Source: CAYSCZ01 sp051155775 (GTDB lineage: Bacteria; Bacteroidota; Bacteroidia; Cytophagales; Cyclobacteriaceae). Taken from it: a stretch of 64,000 nucleotides of DNA. The stretch spans positions 1 to 64,000 of the forward strand of contig DAXETV010000015.1 in assembly GCA_051155775.1 (NCBI GenBank), read 5' to 3'. A program made the translations under genes and the position numbers. Shown piece after piece: positions 25,464 through 33,597 of the stretch. Numbering within the stretch: position 1 is the stretch's first letter; each line of letters starts with the position of its first letter. Below the pieces are notes generated by a model that did no database searches, was not told where the DNA came from, and worked only from the letters and a program-made list of their open reading frames with translations.

Positions 25464-26087
25464 ATGCTCGAAATCAGAGATCTAACTTTTAGTTATAATA
25501 AGAATAATAGATTTTCATTTCCTGATATAACATTAAAAAATGAAAATTTGTTGGTTGTTGGGTCGTCGGGAATAGGAAAGACTACTTTCCTTCAGTTGAT
25601 AGGAGGGTTATTGAAACCTGAGTCAGGTAGAATAATGATTGACGGATTTGACATTTCAAAGTTATCCAAATCTAAAATAGATCGTTTCAGGGGAAGAAAT
25701 ATTGGTTTTGTTTTTCAAAAAAGCCATTTTATAGCTTCTTTAAATCTCCAGGAAAACTTATTGCTCATTCAATTCTTTGCCGGCTTAAAGCAGGATAAGA
25801 AAATAATTAATGATGTATTACACCGGTTAAATATTCATAATTGCATCTATAATTATCCAAGGAACCTCAGCCAGGGTCAGCAACAGCGTGCTTCAATTGC
25901 TATGGCCATAATCAATAACCCTAACCTTTTACTGGCCGATGAGCCAACATCCAGCCTGGATGATGAAAACTGCAAAAAAGTAATTGATTTATTGATAGAT
26001 CAGTCTAAATATTCAGGCGCTAATCTTATTATCATAACTCATGACGCACGCGTCAAATCATTCTTTAATAATGTTCTTGAACTATGA
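25464..26087 (+). CDS. ABC transporter ATP-binding protein (LolD/MacB type)
   Basis: A 207-residue ATPase. Walker A is GSSGIGKTT at residues 33-41, the signature is NLSQGQQQRASIA, Walker B is NLLLADEPTSSLDD and the H loop is IIITHD. Size and sequence fit the LolD/MacB group that powers extraction or efflux rather than import. Its stop overlaps the start of the FtsX-type permease by 4 bases (ATGA), so the two form one transporter. Confidence 0.93.
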   Translation: MLEIRDLTFSYNKNNRFSFPDITLKNENLLVVGSSGIGKTTFLQLIGGLLKPESGRIMIDGFDISKLSKSKIDRFRGRNIGFVFQKSHFIASLNLQENLLLIQFFAGLKQDKKIINDVLHRLNIHNCIYNYPRNLSQGQQQRASIAMAIINNPNLLLADEPTSSLDDENCKKVIDLLIDQSKYSGANLIIITHDARVKSFFNNVLEL

Positions 26088-27277
26088 ATATTACACTACT
26101 TAGCTGGAAAAACATCCTTTCGCGTCCATTATCAAGTTTATTAAGCGTGGTTTTATTGATGCTTGGGGTAGCCATAATTTCTCTGATACTGCTCATAAAC
26201 AATCAATTAATTAATCAATTTGAAAAAAACATAAAAGCCATTGATATGGTGGTTGGGGCTAAGGGCAGCCCGTTGCAAGTAATTTTATCTTCTGTTTTTC
26301 AAATTGACACCCCCACAGGAAATATTAGCTTGGCTGAAGCCGAAAAATTAAAAAGAAGCCGCCTGGTTGAATGGGCAATACCTTTATCTTTCGGTGATTC
26401 ATACAAAGGTTACAGGATTGTAGGAACGGATAGTCAGTATGTAAATCTATATAATGCGGAGATAGACCGGGGAGAGTTGTGGGAAATGCCCATGGAAGCG
26501 GTATTAGGGGATGCAGTTGATGAAAAATTACAGTTAAATATTGGTGATAAATTCAAAAGTTCCCATGGTTTGGTTGGCGCCGGGGTAAGTCATGAAGCAC
26601 ATGATTATAAGGTGGTAGGGGTTTTGAAATACACAGGATCAGTAGTCGATCAATTGATATTAACATCCAATGAAAGTTTCTGGGAAGTCCATAAAAAGGA
26701 ACCCGATGAAGCGAATGAACATGAAGATGAGGAGAAAGAGATCACAGCAATGTTGGTAAACTTTCGTAGTCCCATGGGTATGGTAACCCTACCCAGGAAG
26801 ATCAATGAGGGTACAAATATGCAAGCTGCTTTACCGGCATTTGAAATCAATAAACTCATTAGTTTACTCGGAATAGGTGTAGATACATTGAACCTGATTG
26901 GACTGGTGATCATCATAGTCTCCGGGGTGAGCGTATTCATCAGCTTATACGCTTCATTTCTGGAAAGAAGATATGAGATGGCTTTGATGAGAACCTATGG
27001 TGCATCAGGCTTACAATTATTCTGGATAATGATCCAGGAAGGGTTATTTTTATCGTTCATAGGATTTATAGCCGGTATGGCATTAAGTCGTTTAGGAATA
27101 GTGATCCTATCTAATGCGGCAGAAGAGCGTTTTCACTATCAATTTACAGGGCTTAAATTTCTGGAAAGTGAACTATTGCTCTTTGGAGGCACTATACTCA
27201 TTGGTATACTGGCTTCTTTGATTCCGGCAGTCCAGGTTTATAAAGTGAATATTGCAAAGACTTTAGAAGATAATTAA
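26084..27277 (+). CDS. FtsX-type ABC transporter permease
   Basis: A 397-residue inner-membrane permease. It has one N-terminal membrane segment (SLLSVVLLMLGVAIISLILLI), a periplasmic domain of about 210 residues with a charged insert (KEPDEANEHEDEEKE), then three C-terminal segments with FLERRYEMALMRTYGASGLQLF between, the FtsX/MacB layout. The family acts in lipoprotein release, peptide export or envelope signalling. The substrate is unknown, and no outer-membrane or adaptor gene lies next to it. It overlaps its ATPase gene by 4 bases. Confidence 0.9.
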   Translation: MNITLLSWKNILSRPLSSLLSVVLLMLGVAIISLILLINNQLINQFEKNIKAIDMVVGAKGSPLQVILSSVFQIDTPTGNISLAEAEKLKRSRLVEWAIPLSFGDSYKGYRIVGTDSQYVNLYNAEIDRGELWEMPMEAVLGDAVDEKLQLNIGDKFKSSHGLVGAGVSHEAHDYKVVGVLKYTGSVVDQLILTSNESFWEVHKKEPDEANEHEDEEKEITAMLVNFRSPMGMVTLPRKINEGTNMQAALPAFEINKLISLLGIGVDTLNLIGLVIIIVSGVSVFISLYASFLERRYEMALMRTYGASGLQLFWIMIQEGLFLSFIGFIAGMALSRLGIVILSNAAEERFHYQFTGLKFLESELLLFGGTILIGILASLIPAVQVYKVNIAKTLEDN

Positions 27278-27329
27278 AGGAATCAACGATTAATGCTTAC
27301 AAAAAATGTTGAGGAACAAACAAAAAAAA

Positions 27330-27914
27330 ATGTCAAAATATGACAAAGTTTACTGGGACAATCGATATGAAGAAGGAACTACAGGGTGGGGCATTGGTTA
27401 TGTTTCCACTCCCATAAAAGAATATGTTGATCAACTGAAGGATAAAGAAATAAAGGTTTTGATACCGGGTGCAGGAAACGCCTATGAGGCCGCTTACATG
27501 TATCAGAATGGTTTTAAAAATGTATTCGTACTAGATATTTCTTCATTGGCTATTAAAAATTTCAAAAGGAGACAGCCTCGTTTTCCTTCCGATCAATTAA
27601 TAGAAGGCGACTTTTTTCAACACTCAGGAAAATATGACCTGATAATCGAACAAACATTTTTTTGCGCCATAGACAGACAGCTCAGACCACAATATGTAGA
27701 GAAAACTTATGAGTTATTAAATCCCGGAGGAAGGTTGGTTGGACTTTTGTGGGCCAAAGAAATGGGATCGGATGCGCCACCCTTCGGAGGAAGTAAGGAA
27801 GAATATGTCAATTTATTTAAAAAGCATTTCAATCTTATAGTCCTGGATGTTGCTTACAATTCCATAAAGCCCAGACTGTATACAGAACTGTTTTTAAATT
27901 TCATGAAGCAGTAA
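27330..27914 (+). CDS. TPMT-like SAM-dependent methyltransferase
   Basis: A 194-residue methyltransferase of the thiopurine S-methyltransferase-like group found in Bacteroidota. Visible features are YWDNRYEEGTTGWGIG at the N terminus, SAM motif VLIPGAGNAYEAAYM, acidic FVLDIS, and the family block YDLIIEQTFFCAIDR. The reaction is probably methylation of a small thiol or other nucleophile; the natural substrate is unknown. ATG 27330 is preferred because the family motif begins a few residues later; ATG 27306 would add a lysine-rich leader of eight residues. It follows the ABC permease by about 50 bases on the same strand. Confidence 0.85.
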   Translation: MSKYDKVYWDNRYEEGTTGWGIGYVSTPIKEYVDQLKDKEIKVLIPGAGNAYEAAYMYQNGFKNVFVLDISSLAIKNFKRRQPRFPSDQLIEGDFFQHSGKYDLIIEQTFFCAIDRQLRPQYVEKTYELLNPGGRLVGLLWAKEMGSDAPPFGGSKEEYVNLFKKHFNLIVLDVAYNSIKPRLYTELFLNFMKQ

Positions 27915-28043
27915 TAGCAATTGACATATAGTTTTAATTTAACTACAATAATAATTTACAAGGGGCTATTACTTTGACGGGCTATACAGATAAGTATTTG
28001 TAATACTTTTAATAGATTATAATAATAAAATATTTTACTCCTT

Positions 28044-29669
28044 ATGGGTTCATCTAAGGCGAGTTGTTCAGTTTGTAATAATGAGGTAGACCATCTTATT
28101 CAGAATTTTGAATCCCATGAAGGTTCCATGGTTGCGCAACAACTCCAGTTGCTAAAAAAGCAATGGAATAAAAATTTTGGAATATGCAGTTTTTGCCTTG
28201 ATGAATTGCATCATAGAGTTATCAGGCAATTATCAAAGGAAGAAAATGATATCCTTACACCTTTACCAGTTACGGCAAGACTAAATTCTAATACAAAATA
28301 TACAGGGAAAGGGGTTACAATTTGCATGATAGATAGTGGGTTCTATCTTCATCCGGACATAGAAGACAGGGTCCTGAAAATTCATGACATCACCAATCCT
28401 GACCGGCCATCCTTATATTATGAACAACCGCACAATGACAGCTGGCATGGCACAATGACCTCGGTGGTAGCGGCGGGGGATGGCAGTAAATCGAATGGCC
28501 TGTATCACGGTATAGCCTACAATGCTAAGCTGGTACTAATTAAGGTAATGAATGGCCGTGGTATTTCTTCTGAAAGTATTACAAAAGCACTAAACTGGGC
28601 CATCGAACATAAGGATCAATATGGCATTAATGTGATCAACTTGTCTGTCACCGATGACTGGCCTGTATCCTACAAAGAGAGTCAGGTGGATCGTGCGGTA
28701 CAAAGAGCTATTGAGATTGGAATATCGGTGGTGGCCGCTGTAGGAAATGATGCCTCTGCGCCAATAAAGCCTCCGGCAAATTCACCATGGGTTATTTCGG
28801 TTGGTGGCGTGGATGATTACAATACGTTAGGTTATCACGATTCAATCATCTATCACTCAACATATGGCCGTACAGTTGATAGATTCAACAAACCGGAAAT
28901 AATCTCCCCCAGCATTTGGATACCTATTCCAATTTTGCCACACACGGCCCTGCACAGAAAGGCAAAGGCACTCTTTCAGATTTATGAAGCACCTGAAGAT
29001 AAATTCTGGGAAAATTTGATGTTGTTGTCAAGTGATGCCGGTATTGTAGATCATGTAAATGAAAAGTGGACTATTCCCCAGATAAAGTCATTGGTAAGAG
29101 AAAAGATCCATCAGGAAAAGTTTGTGAACCAGGACTACATGCATGGTGATGGGACCTCATTTTCGGCCCCAATTGTAAGCTCGGTGATTGCCCAGATGAT
29201 TGAAGCCAACAACAGCCTGCTACCTCATGAAATTCGGGACATTATTTTGAACAATGCCACTTTTCTCCAGCATATTCCCGCGGAGATACAAGGATTTGGG
29301 TTGATCAATCCATACCTGTCCATAAAACACGCAATGGTTGAAAAACATGGTTTCCCGGATAGGATTACCTCTCCTGAGGTAAGCATAGTCGAAGATCAGG
29401 TGATGTTTTATTATCACAATGATTTGGCAAAAAAAGTTGAAGTAGTGGGAAGCTTTAATCAGTGGAAAGAAAAAATACCAATGAAAATCAATGCGTTTGG
29501 TTTGTGGCAGGCAGCCATACCGATTCCTCCCAAGGGCAAATACTATTACAAATACTTAGTCGATGAGAAAAAATGGATTGTGGATCCAGGAAATCTTTAC
29601 AGCGAATTAAATGGTGTAAATGGGTTTAATAGCATATTGAAAGTGAAAGACATCAGAAAAGCAGGTTAA
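28044..29669 (+). CDS. Cytoplasmic S8 (subtilisin-like) protease with N-terminal Cys4 motif and C-terminal CBM48/AMPK-like domain
   Basis: A 541-residue protein without signal peptide. Residues 8-51 hold CSVC...CSFC (C8, C11, C48, C51), a possible zinc-binding module. About 85-400 is an S8 peptidase: D97 in CMIDSG, H135 in WHGTM, oxyanion N235 in VGND and S372 in GDGTSFSAPIV. An insertion of roughly 70 residues lies before the Ser block. From about 445 a domain with VEVVGSFNQWKE, GLWQAAIPIPPKGKYYYKY and WIVDPGN matches CBM48/AMPK glycogen-binding folds. The order zinc module, protease, CBM48 suggests protein processing tied to glycogen or another glucan in the cytoplasm. That role is inference. 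Confidence 0.88.
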   Translation: MGSSKASCSVCNNEVDHLIQNFESHEGSMVAQQLQLLKKQWNKNFGICSFCLDELHHRVIRQLSKEENDILTPLPVTARLNSNTKYTGKGVTICMIDSGFYLHPDIEDRVLKIHDITNPDRPSLYYEQPHNDSWHGTMTSVVAAGDGSKSNGLYHGIAYNAKLVLIKVMNGRGISSESITKALNWAIEHKDQYGINVINLSVTDDWPVSYKESQVDRAVQRAIEIGISVVAAVGNDASAPIKPPANSPWVISVGGVDDYNTLGYHDSIIYHSTYGRTVDRFNKPEIISPSIWIPIPILPHTALHRKAKALFQIYEAPEDKFWENLMLLSSDAGIVDHVNEKWTIPQIKSLVREKIHQEKFVNQDYMHGDGTSFSAPIVSSVIAQMIEANNSLLPHEIRDIILNNATFLQHIPAEIQGFGLINPYLSIKHAMVEKHGFPDRITSPEVSIVEDQVMFYYHNDLAKKVEVVGSFNQWKEKIPMKINAFGLWQAAIPIPPKGKYYYKYLVDEKKWIVDPGNLYSELNGVNGFNSILKVKDIRKAG

Positions 29670-29791
29670 ATAATCTATCTATTGATCATCTTAATCTTTA
29701 TCAATTATCTATACATTTAACCAATTTGGCAAATCCTAGGTTGGTTTGTTATGTTAATGGTATCAATTAAAATCATTTCAATGGCAACATC

Positions 29792-30241
29792 CTATACCAA
29801 TCGGTTGATGATGAGTTTTAGTTTTCCCCAAAATCCTGAGCCTACCATCTCATCAGCAAATTCTATGATGTTTCTAACGGTTTGATATAGATCTTCTTCC
29901 CCCTTCCAGTATTTCTTAATTAATTCGTCATCAATACTATTTAGTAAGCTATTTAATACATACGCGGTCAACGCGATATCGTCCAAAAACCCCAAAGGGC
30001 CCATGATGGCTTCTGGCATAACATCGATCGGTGAAATAAAATAAGCCAATACGCCAATGATTTTCATTTTCTCTCTCGCCGGGACAATAGCGTCAAAGCT
30101 TAGCTTGGCCAACAAGTAAAAAAAGTCGGGCACCATTAAGATATAGTCTGCCCAACGGTTGTTTTGGCCCTCTTCGCTGGATAAAAAGTTTTTTATTTTA
30201 TCTCTTAGGCGGTCATAGTATTCTTTGTGTTCTTCTTCCAT
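29792..30241 (-). CDS. YkvA-like DUF1232 protein
   Basis: A 149-residue protein with the DUF1232 core: KMKIIGVLAYFISPIDVMPEAI and GPLGFLDDIALTAYVLNSLL. This short hydrophobic domain occurs in many bacterial proteins of unknown role, associated with membranes. Flanks are charged and polar. It follows the serine-hydrolase gene on the minus strand with a 32-base gap and may be cotranscribed with it. Confidence 0.85.
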   Translation of the reverse strand: MEEEHKEYYDRLRDKIKNFLSSEEGQNNRWADYILMVPDFFYLLAKLSFDAIVPAREKMKIIGVLAYFISPIDVMPEAIMGPLGFLDDIALTAYVLNSLLNSIDDELIKKYWKGEEDLYQTVRNIIEFADEMVGSGFWGKLKLIINRLV

Positions 30242-30273
30242 ATTTATTTTGAGTTTTATAGTATCATTAAGAA

Positions 30274-31434
30274 TTAAAAGGCCTGGTTTATAATATCCAT
30301 CAATTCTCCCAACCTGGATGGTTCTAACCAGCGAGTAACGACTACCATATCATTTTCCTGATCAATTACGATGTAGTTTCCTCCAAAGCCTGCGGCATAA
30401 TATATTTCCTCTGAGAGGCCCTTATCCCACTTTCTTTCACCCTTATTAAGCCACCACATATACCCATAACTTTTGTTGGCGTCTGAAGATTTTCGTGCCA
30501 TATTGATCCAGTCTTCAGATATCAATTGCTGACCACCCCATTTTCCATTATTTAAAAACAACAACCCAAACCGTGCTTGATCCAATGTGTTGATAAATAC
30601 ACCCCCACCTGAGTGGCCACCTCCACTTACTGACTGGACTCTGCTACCATCAATTTCAACCCAACTATTTTCATAACCATACCAGCGCCAGGTGGTAGAA
30701 GCCCCGATAGGATCCATAATGTATGCTTTCAAAACCACAGGTAATGGCTTTCGCCAAACTTGCAGTAATGAATAGGCAAGTACATTTACCCTTACGTCAT
30801 TGTATTCAAAATTACTGCCCGGAGTTTTCAACGGCCTGTACCGCCATTCATCTACATTACCTTTTCTTGGTGGACGATCAGCCCAGTCTTTCATACCAAA
30901 CAATATTCCTGACCAGTCAGAGGACTGTGTAAGTAGGTGGTGCCAGGTTATTTGACTATTATGCTCACCATCAAATGTTCCATCCCACACATAGTCTCCT
31001 ACCTTGTCATGAGTATTAGCAATATATCCATTATCAAAGGCCACACCTGCAACCGTAGACAAATAACTTTTGGTGACGCTAAAAGTCATGTCGACCCTGG
31101 ATATATCTCCCCATTCGGCAATTATATACCCGTTTTTAAGAATTATTCCCGCGGGAGCTCCTCTTCTTTTTGTAGGGCCGGCCAGGTAATGATAGGGCTC
31201 TCTTGAAAAACCCTTCAGGATGGCTAACCTAATATCCTTTTCTCCACTATATTCATTATTTTCGGCAAAGTTGACTGCTTCTTTAATTTCATCCTCACTA
31301 ATTTCAAAGTCATCGGGTCGCTTTCGCGTCCACTCATTTTTATCAGGAAAATAGTATGTTTGACAAATAACCGGGAGGACAAGTAAAGAGAGCAGAAAGG
31401 CTAAAACAGATCTTTGATAAATAGCGAAAATCAT
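30274..31434 (-). CDS. Exported serine hydrolase (class C beta-lactamase family)
   Basis: A 386-residue exported protein with signal peptide (SVLAFLLSLLVLPVICQ). The active-site S119-V-T-K122 and the block FEYNDVRVNVLAYSLLQ (YxN-type) are those of the beta-lactamase/DD-peptidase/esterase family. A later GGHSGGGVFINTLDQARFG and YYAAGFGGNYIVID complete the fold. Known members include penicillin-binding enzymes and esterases; true beta-lactamase activity is not implied. It may act on cell-wall peptides or small esters. A DUF1232 gene follows. Confidence 0.88.
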   Translation of the reverse strand: MIFAIYQRSVLAFLLSLLVLPVICQTYYFPDKNEWTRKRPDDFEISEDEIKEAVNFAENNEYSGEKDIRLAILKGFSREPYHYLAGPTKRRGAPAGIILKNGYIIAEWGDISRVDMTFSVTKSYLSTVAGVAFDNGYIANTHDKVGDYVWDGTFDGEHNSQITWHHLLTQSSDWSGILFGMKDWADRPPRKGNVDEWRYRPLKTPGSNFEYNDVRVNVLAYSLLQVWRKPLPVVLKAYIMDPIGASTTWRWYGYENSWVEIDGSRVQSVSGGGHSGGGVFINTLDQARFGLLFLNNGKWGGQQLISEDWINMARKSSDANKSYGYMWWLNKGERKWDKGLSEEIYYAAGFGGNYIVIDQENDMVVVTRWLEPSRLGELMDIINQAF

Positions 31435-31591
31435 TTTTATAAAATTGATTTGTATTCTTAGGTAATTTATGATTTCATTTATTTTTTGATAATCAATTGA
31501 CCATCTAGTTTATTAATTTTCTTAAAATGATATAAGGATAATACCAGAAAATATATTTATCCCAGATAATTGAACTAAAATTTTATGTAAC

Positions 31592-32017
31592 GTGAATATA
31601 GAAGATCATTTTGTTTCCAAAATCATGACCAAACAAGTATTTTTTGTTAATCAAGATGACGCGCTTAAAAAAGCAAAAGCTGTCATGGTAAAAAATGGCA
31701 TCAATCATTTACCAGTTATAAATAGGGGGCATCTATCCGGAATAATCTCCAGGACAGATATTCAGCGGGTTGAGTACATTAGCGACTTTGCTAATGGTAA
31801 GGCGCCCAGCAAGTCATTCTTTGAAATATTTGATATAGAAGAAGTGATGACTAAAAGGGTGCGGGTAATCCAGTCTGATTCAAGAATTAGTGAAGCCGCT
31901 GAAATATTCAGTGAAAATAATTTTCACGCAATTCCGGTCATGGAAGGCGATGTGTTGGTTGGGATAATATCTGTAAAAGATGTCATAAGGTTTTATTTAA
32001 ATTACATCACAAAATAA
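31592..32017 (+). CDS. CBS-pair protein
   Basis: A 141-residue protein consisting of two CBS motifs: IMTKQVFFVNQDDALKKAKA...GISR-type at about residues 10-60, and VMTKRVRVIQSD followed by FHAIPVMEGDVLVGIISVKDV at about 80-130. CBS pairs bind adenine nucleotides or related ligands and control partner proteins. The start is GTG at 31592; the first ATG-like Met is inside the first motif. Its stop is 8 bases before the ATG of the glutamate-synthase-like gene, which has a good AAGGA site, so it is probably the sensor subunit of that operon. This partnership is inference. Confidence 0.87.
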   Translation: MNIEDHFVSKIMTKQVFFVNQDDALKKAKAVMVKNGINHLPVINRGHLSGIISRTDIQRVEYISDFANGKAPSKSFFEIFDIEEVMTKRVRVIQSDSRISEAAEIFSENNFHAIPVMEGDVLVGIISVKDVIRFYLNYITK

Positions 32018-32025
32018 TTAAGGAT

Positions 32026-33597
32026 ATGCGTAATGAGTTTATTATTGGTTCTTTACTGATACTGATCATAATCACAATCCTATCAATATTTTGGCTATCG
32101 GCACTCTGGTTACTAATACCCGTGGTGCCATTGATATTTATCGGAATGCGGGACTTATTGCAAACTAAGCAAACGCTTAGACGGAACTATCCGATACTTG
32201 GGCAAGGAAGGTACATAATGGAGGAACTGAGGCCCAAGATTTATCAATATTTCGTTGAGTCAGATGTGGATGGAAGGCCTATTAATAGAATGTTTCGTTC
32301 GATAGCCTATCAACGTGCAAAAAATGTACTGGATACTAATCCATTTGGAACAAAAATAGAAACATACCGGGAAGGTTACGAATGGATCAATCACAGCATA
32401 TATGCACTTGACTCACATAAAATAGGTTTCAACCCTCGCATTAAAATTGGAGGTAAGTTATGTGGTAAGCCTTACCTGTCCAGTATCTTAAACATATCGG
32501 CCATGAGTTACGGAGCTTTGAGCGACCGGGCAGTTTTATCTCTAAATCATGGGGCTAAAATCGGAGGTTTTGCCCATAACACCGGGGAGGGAAGCATAAG
32601 TAAGTATCATCTTGAGCCTGGCGGGGATTTGATATGGCAGATTGGCACCGGATATTTCGGATGCAGGGATGAGTCAGGAAATTTCTCAGAAGCGCTATTT
32701 AAAGAAAAAGCCGCTATTGAAAATGTTAAAATGATTGAGATAAAGCTTTCTCAGGGCGCCAAGCCGGGTCATGGTGGGATATTACCAGCTATAAAGAATA
32801 CCGGGGAAATAGCTAAAATCCGGTTGGTAAAGCCCTTTACCGAAGTGGTCTCACCACCCTATCACACCGCTTTTTCCAATCCAACGGAAATGATGGAGTT
32901 CATTCAGAAATTAAGGGACCTATCGTGTGGCAAACCAATAGGCTTAAAACTTTGTGTTGGGGATAAAAAAGAATTTATGATGTTGTGCCGTGCAATGGTA
33001 GATACCCGGTTGATGCCGGATTATATTGCCGTGGATGGTGGTGAAGGGGGTACAGGGGCCGCTCCTTTGGAGTTTTCAAATTCCGTTGGGATGCCATTGA
33101 GGGATGGTCTTGCCTTTGTAAACGATGCTTTACGTGGCCATGGATTAAGAAGCGATATAAAAATTATAGCTTCAGGGAAAATATTTTCAGGCTTTCATAT
33201 TTTCCGGGCTATGTCTTTGGGTGCTGATGCCTGTTACACTGCAAGAGGCATGATGTTGGCCCTGGGTTGTATACAAGCTTTGGAATGCAACAACAACAAC
33301 TGCCCAACGGGTATCACAACCCAGAAAAAACATCTGGTAGAAGGTTTAGTGGTTGAAAATAAGATGTATCGGGTGGCTAATTTTCACAAAGAAACCATAA
33401 AAAGCTTCGTAGAGCTCATGGCCGCTGCCGGATTAGACGACCCTGCAAATATAGATCGTTCCCACGTTCACAAACGAATTTCTATGAGTGAGATAAGAAC
33501 CTATGAAGAATTATATCCACCAGTGAAAGTAGGTGAGTTTCTTGTAAAGGACCCTCCAGAACGTTACAAAAATATGGTGAAGGAAGCTTTTAAATAG
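32026..33597 (+). CDS. FMN-binding glutamate-synthase-like oxidoreductase
   Basis: A 523-residue protein with two N-terminal membrane segments (about residues 4-42), then the FMN/2-oxoglutarate domain of glutamate synthase (GltB). Motifs seen are SAMSYGALS, NTGEGSISKYH, KLSQGAKPGHGG, AVDGGEGGTGAAPLEF and the [3Fe-4S] cysteines C415-x5-C421-x4-C426 in GCIQALECNNNNCPTG. The amidotransferase domain of real GltB is absent, as in the stand-alone archaeal and bacterial FMN-binding glutamate synthase family. The reaction is therefore open and may be electron transfer to an unknown acceptor. It sits between a CBS gene and a phosphorylase-like gene with 8-base and 1-base junctions. Confidence 0.88.
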   Translation: MRNEFIIGSLLILIIITILSIFWLSALWLLIPVVPLIFIGMRDLLQTKQTLRRNYPILGQGRYIMEELRPKIYQYFVESDVDGRPINRMFRSIAYQRAKNVLDTNPFGTKIETYREGYEWINHSIYALDSHKIGFNPRIKIGGKLCGKPYLSSILNISAMSYGALSDRAVLSLNHGAKIGGFAHNTGEGSISKYHLEPGGDLIWQIGTGYFGCRDESGNFSEALFKEKAAIENVKMIEIKLSQGAKPGHGGILPAIKNTGEIAKIRLVKPFTEVVSPPYHTAFSNPTEMMEFIQKLRDLSCGKPIGLKLCVGDKKEFMMLCRAMVDTRLMPDYIAVDGGEGGTGAAPLEFSNSVGMPLRDGLAFVNDALRGHGLRSDIKIIASGKIFSGFHIFRAMSLGADACYTARGMMLALGCIQALECNNNNCPTGITTQKKHLVEGLVVENKMYRVANFHKETIKSFVELMAAAGLDDPANIDRSHVHKRISMSEIRTYEELYPPVKVGEFLVKDPPERYKNMVKEAFK

